Origin: Fretibacterium sp.
Lineage (GTDB): Bacteria; Synergistota; Synergistia; Synergistales; Aminobacteriaceae
Direction: 5' to 3'
NCBI GenBank assembly: GCA_012520235.1
Contig: JAAYOR010000121.1
Location: 1-35,386 of the forward strand
Length of the DNA stretch: 35,386 nt
Part shown: one piece after another, positions 23,645 through 30,517 of the stretch
Layout: the number at the start of each line of letters is the position of its first letter
Position numbering within the stretch: the first letter of the stretch is position 1
The notes under the pieces: model-generated
What the model was told of the DNA's origin: nothing
Seen by the model: only the letters and a program-made list of their open reading frames with translations
Database searches by the model: none
Translations under genes and position numbers: made by a program

Positions 23645-25813
23645 ATGGATTTTTTAACGCTCATCGACTACATTGGAACCTTCGCCTTCGCTATCAGCGG
23701 CATCCGTATGGCGAGCGACAAAAAGGTGGACATTTTTGGCGCGTATGTGGTGGGGTTTGTCACCGCCATCGGAGGGGGAACCATAAGGGATGTCCTTCTT
23801 GGCGTGACCCCTTTTTGGATGTTGGAACCCTCTTATATCATCATCACGGGGATAGCTCTTCTCTTGTTCCTCTTCTTTGGTCGGTTTATCACCTCTCTGA
23901 GCCGGGCGCTCCTGTTCTTTGACGCTGTCGGGCTTGGCCTTTTTGTAGTGGTAGGCCTTACCAAAACTCTGTCAGCTGGGTTTCCTTTCGTCATTGCCGT
24001 CATCATGGGCACCATGACCGGCTGCGGAGGTGGGCTCATCCGGGATGTCCTGTTGAACGAGCTGCCCCTGGTGTTTCGTCAGGATTTTTACGCCCTCTCC
24101 TGTGTTTTTGGAGGTTGGGTTTACTACGCTGCTCAGGAGCTGGCCTTTTTACCTTCCGTCACTCACGCCCTCGCTGCTTTTGCTGTCATAATCTCCCGGC
24201 TGGTGGCGGTTCAGTTTGAATTGTCCGTCCCTGTGCTCAGGCCTCTGGATTGCAAAAGCCGCCAGGAGCCTGCTCCTGGCGGCAAAGACGCGGAGAACGT
24301 CCCCCTGCCTTCCGGAGAGCCCCTGGAGGGCGAGGGACAGGATCAGAAAGGAGTGGTAATGATGAGTAAAGAAGTCTCAGGTTCTTTCAAGGGCAACGAC
24401 ATCCTTCTGTTTGGGATGATCGCGGGAGTTCTGTCCTTCTGGCTTTTTGCCCAGAGCGCGATGAACGTCTCATCGCTGATGGCCGCAGAGCTGGGGCTGG
24501 ACGACACCATCAGGAACTTTGCGGTCTCCATGACGGCGCTTTTTTCCGGGATATTCATCGTCCTGATGGGAGGTCTTGCGGACCGCGTCGGCAGGGTTAA
24601 GGTGCTCCGAATCGGTTTTGTCCTGTCCATTGCGGGCGCGCTGCTCGTGGGCTTGGCGCCTGTCGGAAAGATGGCAGCTCCCGTACTGCTCCTGGGTAGG
24701 GCGCTGCAGGGATTCTCCGGCGCCTGCATCATGCCGGCGAGCCTGGCTCTGGTGAAGGCCTATTGGGAGGGCCCGGCCCGTCAGAGGGCACTCAGCCTCT
24801 GGTCCATCGGCTCGTTTGGAGGCGCAGGCTTTGCCTCTCTGTTCGGAGGGCTGGTCTCCCAGAACTTCGGATGGCGGATGATCTTTTACTCCTCGGCCGC
24901 AGTGACTCTGGCGGGGCTTTTAATGGTGTGGTCCACCCCGGAGAGCAAGGTGGAGTCCGAGGAGGAGTACAAGTTTGACGTCCCCGGGGTGCTGGCCTTC
25001 ATGGTCACGATGGTGTCGCTTCAGATGCTGGTCTCCAAGGGGCACGACTTCGGTTGGGGGAGCCCTCTTTCCATCAGTCTGGCGGCGCTCACCGTGATAG
25101 CCGCGATCGTCTTCTTCCGGGTGGAGACGAGGAGCCCCTCGGCTTTTATCGATTTCAACCTCTTTTCCAACAAAATTTACGTGGGTGCGACTCTCTCCAA
25201 CTTCCTGCTCAATGGCGTCATGGGCATGCTCATGGTCTCCATGTTGCTGGTTCAGAAGGGAGCGGGGATGACGGCCCAGCAAGCTGGCATGTTAACGCTG
25301 GGTTATGCCCTGGTCGTCGTGCTTTTTATCCGGGTGGGGGAGAAGCTGCTTCAGCGCTTCGGTCACAGGAAGCCCATGGTGTGGGGCATCCTCATCGTGG
25401 CTCTGTCGGTATTCCTGCTGATGTTCACGAACGTGATGACGGCAGTCTACAAGGTCCTGGCGATCCTTGCCTACTCGTTCCTGGGCCTGGGGTTGGCCTT
25501 TTATGCGACTCCGTCCATGGACGCAGCCCTCTCTAACTTGCCGGACAACCAGTCGGGGGCAGGAGCAGGAATTTACAAGATGGCTTCATCCCTGGGGGCG
25601 TCCTTTGGTATCGCCATCTCAGCTGGGATCTTCACGGCTCTGAGCAGCGGGACTGAGCCCATCAAATGGATCAGCGGCATGATCACCTTTGTGGGACGCC
25701 AGGACAACACGGCCATCCGTCAGGCGGCTTTGGTGGCTTTTGGCTTCAACCTCATGATCGTCCTGATGGCTGCCCTCATTGTCATGCTCACCGTCCCCAA
25801 GAGCGAGAAATAA
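23645..25813 (+). CDS. TRIC-type channel fused to an MFS transporter in one ORF
   Basis: The first 200 residues are a TRIC/UPF0126 (YicG-like) membrane protein of about seven helices, with the family's duplicated GGGTIRDVLLG and GGGLIRDVLLNE motifs. A hydrophilic linker rich in Gly, Pro and Glu (about 201-238) leads without a stop into a major facilitator transporter of about 484 residues. The transporter shows LMGGLADRVGRVKVLR, LLGRALQGFSGACIMPASLAL, WRMIFY and about 14 helices, so is DHA2/EmrB-like. The linker contains AAAGGAG followed by ATGATG (24359, 24362), an ideal internal start for the transporter alone. It may therefore be two genes whose stop was lost, a real fusion, or both products. 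Substrates unknown. Confidence 0.85.
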   Translation: MDFLTLIDYIGTFAFAISGIRMASDKKVDIFGAYVVGFVTAIGGGTIRDVLLGVTPFWMLEPSYIIITGIALLLFLFFGRFITSLSRALLFFDAVGLGLFVVVGLTKTLSAGFPFVIAVIMGTMTGCGGGLIRDVLLNELPLVFRQDFYALSCVFGGWVYYAAQELAFLPSVTHALAAFAVIISRLVAVQFELSVPVLRPLDCKSRQEPAPGGKDAENVPLPSGEPLEGEGQDQKGVVMMSKEVSGSFKGNDILLFGMIAGVLSFWLFAQSAMNVSSLMAAELGLDDTIRNFAVSMTALFSGIFIVLMGGLADRVGRVKVLRIGFVLSIAGALLVGLAPVGKMAAPVLLLGRALQGFSGACIMPASLALVKAYWEGPARQRALSLWSIGSFGGAGFASLFGGLVSQNFGWRMIFYSSAAVTLAGLLMVWSTPESKVESEEEYKFDVPGVLAFMVTMVSLQMLVSKGHDFGWGSPLSISLAALTVIAAIVFFRVETRSPSAFIDFNLFSNKIYVGATLSNFLLNGVMGMLMVSMLLVQKGAGMTAQQAGMLTLGYALVVVLFIRVGEKLLQRFGHRKPMVWGILIVALSVFLLMFTNVMTAVYKVLAILAYSFLGLGLAFYATPSMDAALSNLPDNQSGAGAGIYKMASSLGASFGIAISAGIFTALSSGTEPIKWISGMITFVGRQDNTAIRQAALVAFGFNLMIVLMAALIVMLTVPKSEK
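24258..24283. other. Perfect hairpin in the TRIC-MFS linker region
   Basis: GCCGCCAGGAG (24258-24268) pairs perfectly with CTCCTGGCGGC (24273-24283) around a 4-nt loop. On the minus strand it is followed by TTTTG, on the plus strand by AAAG. It sits exactly where two separate genes would have been joined. Confidence 0.6.
24347..24364 (+). promoter_or_regulatory. Internal ribosome-binding site and start for the MFS part
   Basis: AAAGGAG (24347-24353) stands 5 and 8 bases before in-frame ATG codons at 24359 and 24362. Translation from here would give a complete 483-484 residue transporter. Confidence 0.65.
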
Positions 25814-25846
25814 GCGTTTCGGCTTTGCGCTGGACGATGGAACATG

Positions 25847-25886
25847 AACCGCCCCGCAGCCCTTTTGAGAGCTGCGGGGTGGTTTT
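25847..25886 (+). terminator. Terminator after the TRIC-MFS gene
   Basis: AACCGCCCCGCAGC (25847-25860) pairs with GCTGCGGGGTGGTT (25871-25884), 14 bp with one G-U, loop of 10 bases, and a short T-run. Confidence 0.8.
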
Positions 25887-25919
25887 GAGGGTGACAGAGT
25901 ATTAATCCAAGGGCTGTTT

Positions 25920-25947
25920 TTGAGAGATTTTGACGTTATACTATAAT
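25920..25947 (+). promoter_or_regulatory. Strong candidate sigma-70 promoter for the nnrD operon
   Basis: TTGAGA (25920-25925, five of six), 16-base spacer and perfect TATAAT (25942-25947). The expected start of transcription falls at about 25954, the first bases of the following hairpin. Confidence 0.6.
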
Positions 25948-25952
25948 GAAAG

Positions 25953-25978
25953 CCGGCGCGAAAATGCGCCGGTTTTTT
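25953..25978 (+). terminator. Terminator-like hairpin at the very start of the nnrD transcript
   Basis: CCGGCGC (25953-25959) pairs perfectly with GCGCCGG (25966-25972) around a 6-nt loop, followed by six Ts and, shortly after, another six. It has textbook intrinsic terminator form but lies where the nnrD transcript should begin. Confidence 0.75.
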
Positions 25979-26010
25979 CGATTTTTTCGATGAATTGAGG
26001 TGACAAGGCC

Positions 26011-26862
26011 TTGCCTGATTTTTTTGTTTCGGACGCCGCAGCTCTCCTGCCGACGCGGCGGGAGGATATGCACAAAGGGGACCGTGGCCGGCTGCTGGTG
26101 GCCGGTGGGTCGGAGACTTACCCGGGCGCGCCGGCCCTCAGCGCCTTGGCGGCTTTGCGCAGCGGCGGAGGGGTGGTGACCCTGCTATCCCTGGAGAGCG
26201 TCTGTCACGCCTGCGCGGCCTGGTTGCCTGAGGTGGTGCATCTGCCCGTTCGGGGCGACTGGACGGCTGCGGCCCTAACGCTCCTTTCCTCGGTAGGGGC
26301 TCTTGTTCTCGGGCCGGGCCTGGGTCGATCAAAGGAGGCTTCTGCCTTCGCGCGGGCGATGTGGCGACTCTGGACAAAGCCTATCCTAGTGGATGGCGAC
26401 GGCCTTTACGCTCTCTCTCTGCCGGGGGAGCCTCTGAGCGCCCGGGACGACGCCCTCCTCACCCCGCATGAAGGAGAGGCTGCACGGCTTCTGGGCACGA
26501 CGTCCGAGGTTGTCCGGGCCGACCGGCCGGGGGCGGCAGCGGCTCTGGCGGAGCGCTGGGGCTGTGTCCTGCTGAAGGGACGCGGGAGCCTGGTTGCCTG
26601 TGGGGGAGAGCTGCGGCGTCTGACGGTTGGCGGTCCGGAGCTATCCGTCCCGGGCTCCGGCGACGTCCTCTCCGGCTGTGCTGGGGCTTTTATGGCTGCG
26701 GGGCTGACGCCTTTTGGGGCCGCTCTGCTGGGAGGGACGTTGCACGCGCTGGCCGGAGAGCGCCTGAGAAAAAGGTCGGGGTTGGATGGCATCCTGGCCT
26801 CGGAGCTGGCGGACGAACTTCCGGCGGTAGTGACCGAGCTGAGGGGAGGAGGCGGCAAATGA
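26011..26862 (+). CDS. nnrD: ADP/ATP-dependent (S)-NAD(P)H-hydrate dehydratase
   Basis: This metabolite-repair enzyme of the ribokinase-like fold dehydrates damaged NADHX/NADPHX. The 283 residues equal the C-terminal half of bifunctional Nnr (YjeF); the epimerase (NnrE) half is absent here. Landmarks are HKGDRGRLLVAGGS, YPGAPALSALAALRSGGG, LVLGPGLG, LVDGDGLYAL, LTPHEGEAARLLG and PGSGDVLSG with the catalytic Asp (most relatives read GTGD). The start is a TTG at 26011 with GAGGTG about 8 bases upstream. The stop overlaps the next gene by ATGA, so four genes to tsaB are coupled. Confidence 0.92.
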   Translation: MPDFFVSDAAALLPTRREDMHKGDRGRLLVAGGSETYPGAPALSALAALRSGGGVVTLLSLESVCHACAAWLPEVVHLPVRGDWTAAALTLLSSVGALVLGPGLGRSKEASAFARAMWRLWTKPILVDGDGLYALSLPGEPLSARDDALLTPHEGEAARLLGTTSEVVRADRPGAAAALAERWGCVLLKGRGSLVACGGELRRLTVGGPELSVPGSGDVLSGCAGAFMAAGLTPFGAALLGGTLHALAGERLRKRSGLDGILASELADELPAVVTELRGGGGK

Positions 26863-27122
26863 GACCGCGTCGACGCAGGGTGGACTGGGACGAGGAGCTT
26901 CGCAAGACGGAGCGCATCCGCAAAAAGGGTTTTTTCATTTCCGGGCTGAGTTTTGCTGTGGCGATGGTCGTTCTCATTGGCGCGTCGCGCATGGGTGGCG
27001 ACACTCTTGTGGCGTGGCGCAAAGTGATAGCTATTTTCAGCCTCATTATCGCGGCATTTCTGTTTCGAGCCGTGGCGCGCCGCAGGGAGCGCCTGAGACG
27101 GGAGCGCGAGGGGGAGGAATGA
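26859..27122 (+). CDS. Small two-helix membrane protein, unknown
   Basis: This 87-residue protein has a strongly basic N-terminus (RPRRRRVDWDEELRKTERIRKKG), two hydrophobic segments (FISGLSFAVAMVVLIGASRM and VIAIFSLIIAAFLFRAV) and a charged Arg/Glu tail. The positive charges at both ends suggest both termini face the cytoplasm. It is coupled at both ends: ATGA with nnrD, and its TGA overlaps the tsaE start. No family recognised. Confidence 0.7.
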   Translation: MRPRRRRVDWDEELRKTERIRKKGFFISGLSFAVAMVVLIGASRMGGDTLVAWRKVIAIFSLIIAAFLFRAVARRRERLRREREGEE

Positions 27123-27625
27123 TGAACTTCACTCTCTTTTCCGACTCCGAGGCCCGGACTTTCCTCCTGGGAGAGCTCCTCGGGAGCGTCATGAGAGGCG
27201 GGCTCACTCTTCTGCTGGAGGGCGAACTGGGGACGGGTAAGACGCTGTTCGTCCGAGGGCTGGGGAGCGCTTTGGGGGTCCGACATGTGAGGAGCCCCTC
27301 CTTCACCCTCGTGAACGAGTACCGGACGAGACGGCTTACACTGGTTCATGCGGACCTCTATCGTCTTGACCCTGACGGGGTTGACGACCTGGGGCTTGAG
27401 GATTTCCTGAACGATGACGAGTTGCTCCTGGTTGTGGAGTGGCCGGACCGATGGAGAGACGCTCTCGCCTTCGAGGCGTTGCACCTCTGCCTGAGGGCCA
27501 GGAGCGAAGAGGTGCGCGAGATCGAGGGGAGCGCACGTGGGGAGAGGGTCGAGAGGATAGCGCGGGATTTCCTGGACGTCGTGCGTCGAGAGTGCCCCGA
27601 AGCCCTTAGGGAGGTAAGAGGATGA
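27122..27625 (+). CDS. tsaE: tRNA threonylcarbamoyladenosine biosynthesis ATPase TsaE
   Basis: TsaE is the ATPase that resets the TsaB-TsaD complex during synthesis of t6A37 in ANN-reading tRNAs. The Walker A motif GELGTGKT is at residues 34-41, then VRSPSFTLVNEY, HADLYRL (76-82) and VVEWPDR with the conserved Glu106-Trp. Length 167 fits. Two adjacent ATGs (27119, 27122) follow GGGGAGG; the second has the better 4-base spacing. It overlaps tsaB by ATGA. A longer in-frame reading from 27014 lies within the membrane-protein gene. Confidence 0.95.
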   Translation: MNFTLFSDSEARTFLLGELLGSVMRGGLTLLLEGELGTGKTLFVRGLGSALGVRHVRSPSFTLVNEYRTRRLTLVHADLYRLDPDGVDDLGLEDFLNDDELLLVVEWPDRWRDALAFEALHLCLRARSEEVREIEGSARGERVERIARDFLDVVRRECPEALREVRG

Positions 27626-28269
27626 GGGAAATGCCGTTGGTGCTGGCTCTGGATTGCAGCCTGCGTTTCACCGCGGTGGCGCTGCTACAGGGAGACGCGA
27701 TCCTGTGGGCGGAGTCGGAGGACCTGGGGAGGCGTCAGGCCGCGGAGCTCCCTCTGAGAGTGGAGTGCCTTTTGAAGGAGCAGGGGCTTCACTGGGAGGA
27801 TGTGGGCCTCGTGGCCCTGACCAACGGGCCCGGCTATTTCACAGGGTTGAGAGTTGGGGTAGCCTACGGAGCGGCCCTGGCTTATGCCCTGGGGGTCCGG
27901 GTCGTGCCGGTCTCCAGCCTGGAGATGCTGGCGGCCTCCGCCCTTGGAACAACCTCTCCGGAAGGTATTCTGTCGGTAGTCTACGCGGGGCGGGGGGCCG
28001 TATACGCCGCTTCCTTCGGAGGGCCGGATGTCCTTCCCGCAGGGGAGTACGATGGCCCTACGGTTGAGGCCTGGCTCAGCCAGGTAGGAGAGCCTGTGTG
28101 TGTGGTCTCGGACGACCCTCAGCGGGCGGCGGAGAGCGCGGGGCTCTCGTTCCCCATCCGGGCCGTGCGGCCTGACGCCGCGTCCGTCGCCCGCCTGGCC
28201 CTTCGCGACCGGGATAGAGCTCTCCTCCCGGCGGAGTTGCGCATCAACTACCATCGCGCGTCGCACTGA
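27622..28269 (+). CDS. tsaB: tRNA threonylcarbamoyladenosine biosynthesis protein TsaB
   Basis: TsaB is the inactive ASKHA-fold partner that scaffolds TsaD and TsaE in t6A synthesis. LALDCSLRFTAVALL opens the fold, ALTNGPGYFTGLRVGVAYGAALA is the family hallmark (usually GPGSFTGLR; here Tyr replaces Ser), and VVYAGRGAVYAASF corresponds to the second lobe. The C-terminus ends LLPAELRINYHRASH. tsaD is not in the window. After the stop a run of ten Ts (near 28272) has no clear stem before it. Confidence 0.93.
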   Translation: MREMPLVLALDCSLRFTAVALLQGDAILWAESEDLGRRQAAELPLRVECLLKEQGLHWEDVGLVALTNGPGYFTGLRVGVAYGAALAYALGVRVVPVSSLEMLAASALGTTSPEGILSVVYAGRGAVYAASFGGPDVLPAGEYDGPTVEAWLSQVGEPVCVVSDDPQRAAESAGLSFPIRAVRPDAASVARLALRDRDRALLPAELRINYHRASH

Positions 28270-28298
28270 TCTTTTTTTTTGTCCGGCCTGAGCCCACG

Positions 28299-28327
28299 GT
28301 GGCAAAAACCTTGATGCAGTGTATAAT
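28299..28327 (+). promoter_or_regulatory. Candidate promoter for the DUF819 gene
   Basis: GTGGCA (28299-28304, four of six), 17-base spacer and perfect TATAAT (28322-28327). A hairpin follows about 15 bases on. It makes the GTG at 28299 unlikely as a start codon. Confidence 0.42.
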
Positions 28328-28342
28328 GGGACTGTGCGGAGC

Positions 28343-28370
28343 GGGGCCGAATCGCGTTCGGCTCTCGTTT
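28343..28370 (+). other. Leader hairpin with T-run, possible attenuator
   Basis: GGGGCCGAA (28343-28351) pairs with TTCGGCTCT (28357-28365), 9 bp with two G-U pairs and a 5-nt loop, followed by CGTTTT. It lies just downstream of the TATAAT and ahead of the DUF819 start. Confidence 0.5.
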
Positions 28371-28421
28371 TATGTCGCGGCCACAGGGCCGCAGATCTTA
28401 CTTAGAAGAAAGGTGGTTTTT

Positions 28422-29669
28422 TTGGTGGGTTTTTTGTGGAAGGGAACTCTGGTTTCGGCGGACGACACCTGGGTTTTGTGGGCGACCATCATCACTTTTG
28501 CGGCGGCCTCCATCTACCTGGAGCAGCGTTATCGATGGGCTGAGAAGCTGTCAGGTCCTGTCCTTGGTCTGATCATGGCTATTGTGGCGGTCAACCTGAA
28601 CATCCTTCCGACGGATGCGCCCGTCTATGATGCCATCTGGACCTACTGCATCCCGCTGGCTGTCTCCATGCTGCTCTTTCGGGCGGACATCAAAGCCATC
28701 CTCCGGGACACCGGCAAGATGTTCTTCTGCTTCAACATCAGCGCTCTGGGCACCCTGGCGGGAGTGGTGGTCGCCTTCTTCCTTCTGAAGGGTTTGCTCC
28801 CCCATCCTGAACAACTGGCAGCCATGGCTACGGGAGGCTATATTGGCGGGGGCGTCAACATCTTTGCGGTCGTGAGCTCCCTCGGGGTCTCCGAAACGCT
28901 GCTGAGCGCCTACATGGTCTCGGACAACTTCATGATGGCTCTGGCCTTCATGGCTCTGCTCTGGATCCCCAGCAGCCAGTTCTTCACGTCCCGTTTCCGG
29001 CATCCCTATGAGGCCAAGTTCGAAACTCAGGGGAGTTCCGCGTCTGAGGCCGCTCAGACCAAGTCGGCGGCCTTCTGGGGGAAAAAGGAGATCTCCCTGC
29101 TCGACATCGCTTTGACCGTCGCCACGGCCTTTGTGATCTCAACGCTCTCGGTGAAGTTTGCGGGCTTGCTCAAGACGACTTTTGCGGCCCCTGAGGGCGG
29201 AGACCTGTGGAGCCAGCTCCCCGCTATGATCCTGGGCAATGAGTTTGTCATCCTGACCATCCTCTCGGTCCTGGCTGCCTCGCTTTTCCCGAACTACTTC
29301 AAGTCCCTCAAGGGCGCTCAGGAGATAGGCACCTTTATCATCTACGCCTTCTTCGTGGTCATCGGATGCCCGGCTGTCCTGAAGGACGTCATCCTCACCG
29401 CCCCTCTGCTCTTCGTCTTCAGCGGCCTGATAGCTCTAATCAACATCGTCTGGACTCTGTTCTGGGGCAAGCTGTTCCGTCAGAACATCGAGGAGCTGGC
29501 AGTTGCCTCCAATGCGAACCTGGGCGGCCCCTCCACCGCCGCAGCCATGGCTGTGGGCAAGGGCTATGACGAGCTGGTGATCCCCGCTATCCTGGTGGGG
29601 TTGTGGGGTTACATCATCGGGACGCCCCTGGGTCTCTTCATGGCGACCTGGCTGAAGCAGTATCTGTAG
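28422..29669 (+). CDS. DUF819 family integral membrane protein
   Basis: This polytopic membrane protein has about ten hydrophobic segments and is of the DUF819 (YjcL-like) family, suspected transporters of unknown substrate. Typical stretches are LEQRYRWAEKLSGPVLGLIM, the run IPLAVSMLLFRADIKAIL, GGYIGGGVNIFAVVSSLG, and near the end ASNANLGGPSTAAAMAVGKG followed by GLWGYIIGTPLG. The paired Gly-rich motifs, one per half, suggest an internal duplication. The start is uncertain: TTG 28422 or GTG 28425 lie 6 and 9 bases after AGAAAGGTGG, whereas 28299 overlaps the promoter. It is followed by a hairpin-rich gap. Confidence 0.85.
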   Translation: MVGFLWKGTLVSADDTWVLWATIITFAAASIYLEQRYRWAEKLSGPVLGLIMAIVAVNLNILPTDAPVYDAIWTYCIPLAVSMLLFRADIKAILRDTGKMFFCFNISALGTLAGVVVAFFLLKGLLPHPEQLAAMATGGYIGGGVNIFAVVSSLGVSETLLSAYMVSDNFMMALAFMALLWIPSSQFFTSRFRHPYEAKFETQGSSASEAAQTKSAAFWGKKEISLLDIALTVATAFVISTLSVKFAGLLKTTFAAPEGGDLWSQLPAMILGNEFVILTILSVLAASLFPNYFKSLKGAQEIGTFIIYAFFVVIGCPAVLKDVILTAPLLFVFSGLIALINIVWTLFWGKLFRQNIEELAVASNANLGGPSTAAAMAVGKGYDELVIPAILVGLWGYIIGTPLGLFMATWLKQYL

Positions 29670-29714
29670 AGGAGTACCGCAGCTTGAAGGAAGAGTATTT
29701 TGTTGAGCTGTTGA

Positions 29715-29757
29715 GGAGGCGCTGATTTAACCGGCGCTTTCCTGTATCAGCGCTTCC
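29715..29757 (+). terminator. Likely terminator after the DUF819 gene
   Basis: GGAGGCGCTGAT (29715-29726) pairs with ATCAGCGCTTCC (29746-29757), 12 bp with one G-U, but the loop is 19 bases and the nearest T-run (TTTTTT) begins only at about 29771. Confidence 0.5.
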
Positions 29758-29792
29758 TTGCGAAATGAAGTTTTTTCACTGTGCCATCATTA

Positions 29793-29820
29793 AAAAAGCC
29801 CTCCCCTCCCAGGGGGAGGG
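29793..29820 (-). terminator. Minus-oriented terminator upstream of the VanX-like gene
   Basis: CCCTCCCC (29799-29806) pairs with GGGGAGGG (29813-29820). On the minus strand the stem is followed by CTTTTTT; on the plus strand by TTCAG. No minus-strand gene lies nearby to be ended by it. Confidence 0.55.
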
Positions 29821-29865
29821 TTCAGCCTTAAGCTGGCGAGTGCAGGGTGCGGAAGGGAGAAGAGC

Positions 29866-30510
29866 ATGAACATCAGCACGGCGGGTGTCCCGAAGGATGG
29901 GCTTCCCGAGGGTTTTGTCTATATCGACGAGTGGATTGAGGACTGCATCATTGACGCGAAGTACTGGGGTACGGATAACTTCATCGGCTCGCAGGTTGAC
30001 GGTTACGAAAGGCCCCTGGTGGTCATGGCCCGCTCGGTCGCCGAGGGTTGTGTCCGGGCGGCGGAGCTGCTGAGGCCCCAGGGGTTCCTGATGAAGTTCT
30101 ATGACTCGTACCGGCCCCAGAGGGCGGTCGATCACTTTGTGAGGTGGGCCTCGGACGTGGAGGACATCCGGCGTAAGCCGGTGCATTACCCCGGGGTCGA
30201 CAAGAAGGATTTCTTTGAGCTTGGCTACGTCGCCAAAAGATCAGGACACACAAGGGGTTGTGCGGTCGACCTGACCCTTGTGGATGCCAGGACGCATCAG
30301 GAGCTGGACATGGGGTCCATCTTCGACTTTTTCTCCCCCCGTTCCCACGTCATCACGGAGGGGCTGACGGAGAGGCAGGAGGCCAACCGCTCCATCCTGA
30401 GGAGCGCGATGAGCCTCTCTGGCTTCAGCCTTTATGACTGCGAGTGGTGGCACTTCAGTCTGAAGAACGAGCCTCATTCCGACGTCTACTTTGACTTTCC
30501 CATCCGGTGA
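29866..30510 (+). CDS. D-alanyl-D-alanine dipeptidase (VanX/DdpX family)
   Basis: This zinc peptidase hydrolyses the free dipeptide D-Ala-D-Ala. All VanX catalytic residues are present with identical spacing: Arg83 (SYRPQ), zinc ligands His128 and Asp135 (SGHTRGCAVD) and His196, and the general base Glu193 (CEWWHF). No signal peptide is evident, so it is cytoplasmic, like VanX and E. coli DdpX. GGGAG precedes the ATG. It stands 7 bases ahead of the hydrolase gene and in the same run as murF and ddl, which make and use the same dipeptide. No vanH, vanA/B or vanRS homologue is present, arguing for turnover or recycling rather than acquired glycopeptide resistance. Confidence 0.93.
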   Translation: MNISTAGVPKDGLPEGFVYIDEWIEDCIIDAKYWGTDNFIGSQVDGYERPLVVMARSVAEGCVRAAELLRPQGFLMKFYDSYRPQRAVDHFVRWASDVEDIRRKPVHYPGVDKKDFFELGYVAKRSGHTRGCAVDLTLVDARTHQELDMGSIFDFFSPRSHVITEGLTERQEANRSILRSAMSLSGFSLYDCEWWHFSLKNEPHSDVYFDFPIR

Positions 30511-30517
30511 GGACAGT

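Noticed and set aside
26138-27484. Long minus-strand ORFs opposite nnrD, tsaE and the small membrane protein
   Set aside because: They are Arg/Pro/Ser-rich shadows of GC-rich coding sequence, without ribosome sites or domains.
28270-28290. Intrinsic terminator after tsaB, because of a run of ten Ts
   Set aside because: No stable stem precedes the T-run.
29866-30510. A VanHAX-type glycopeptide-resistance operon
   Set aside because: Only the VanX-like gene is present; the neighbouring ligase keeps the D-Ala-D-Ala omega-loop Tyr and no VanH, VanS or VanR gene is seen.
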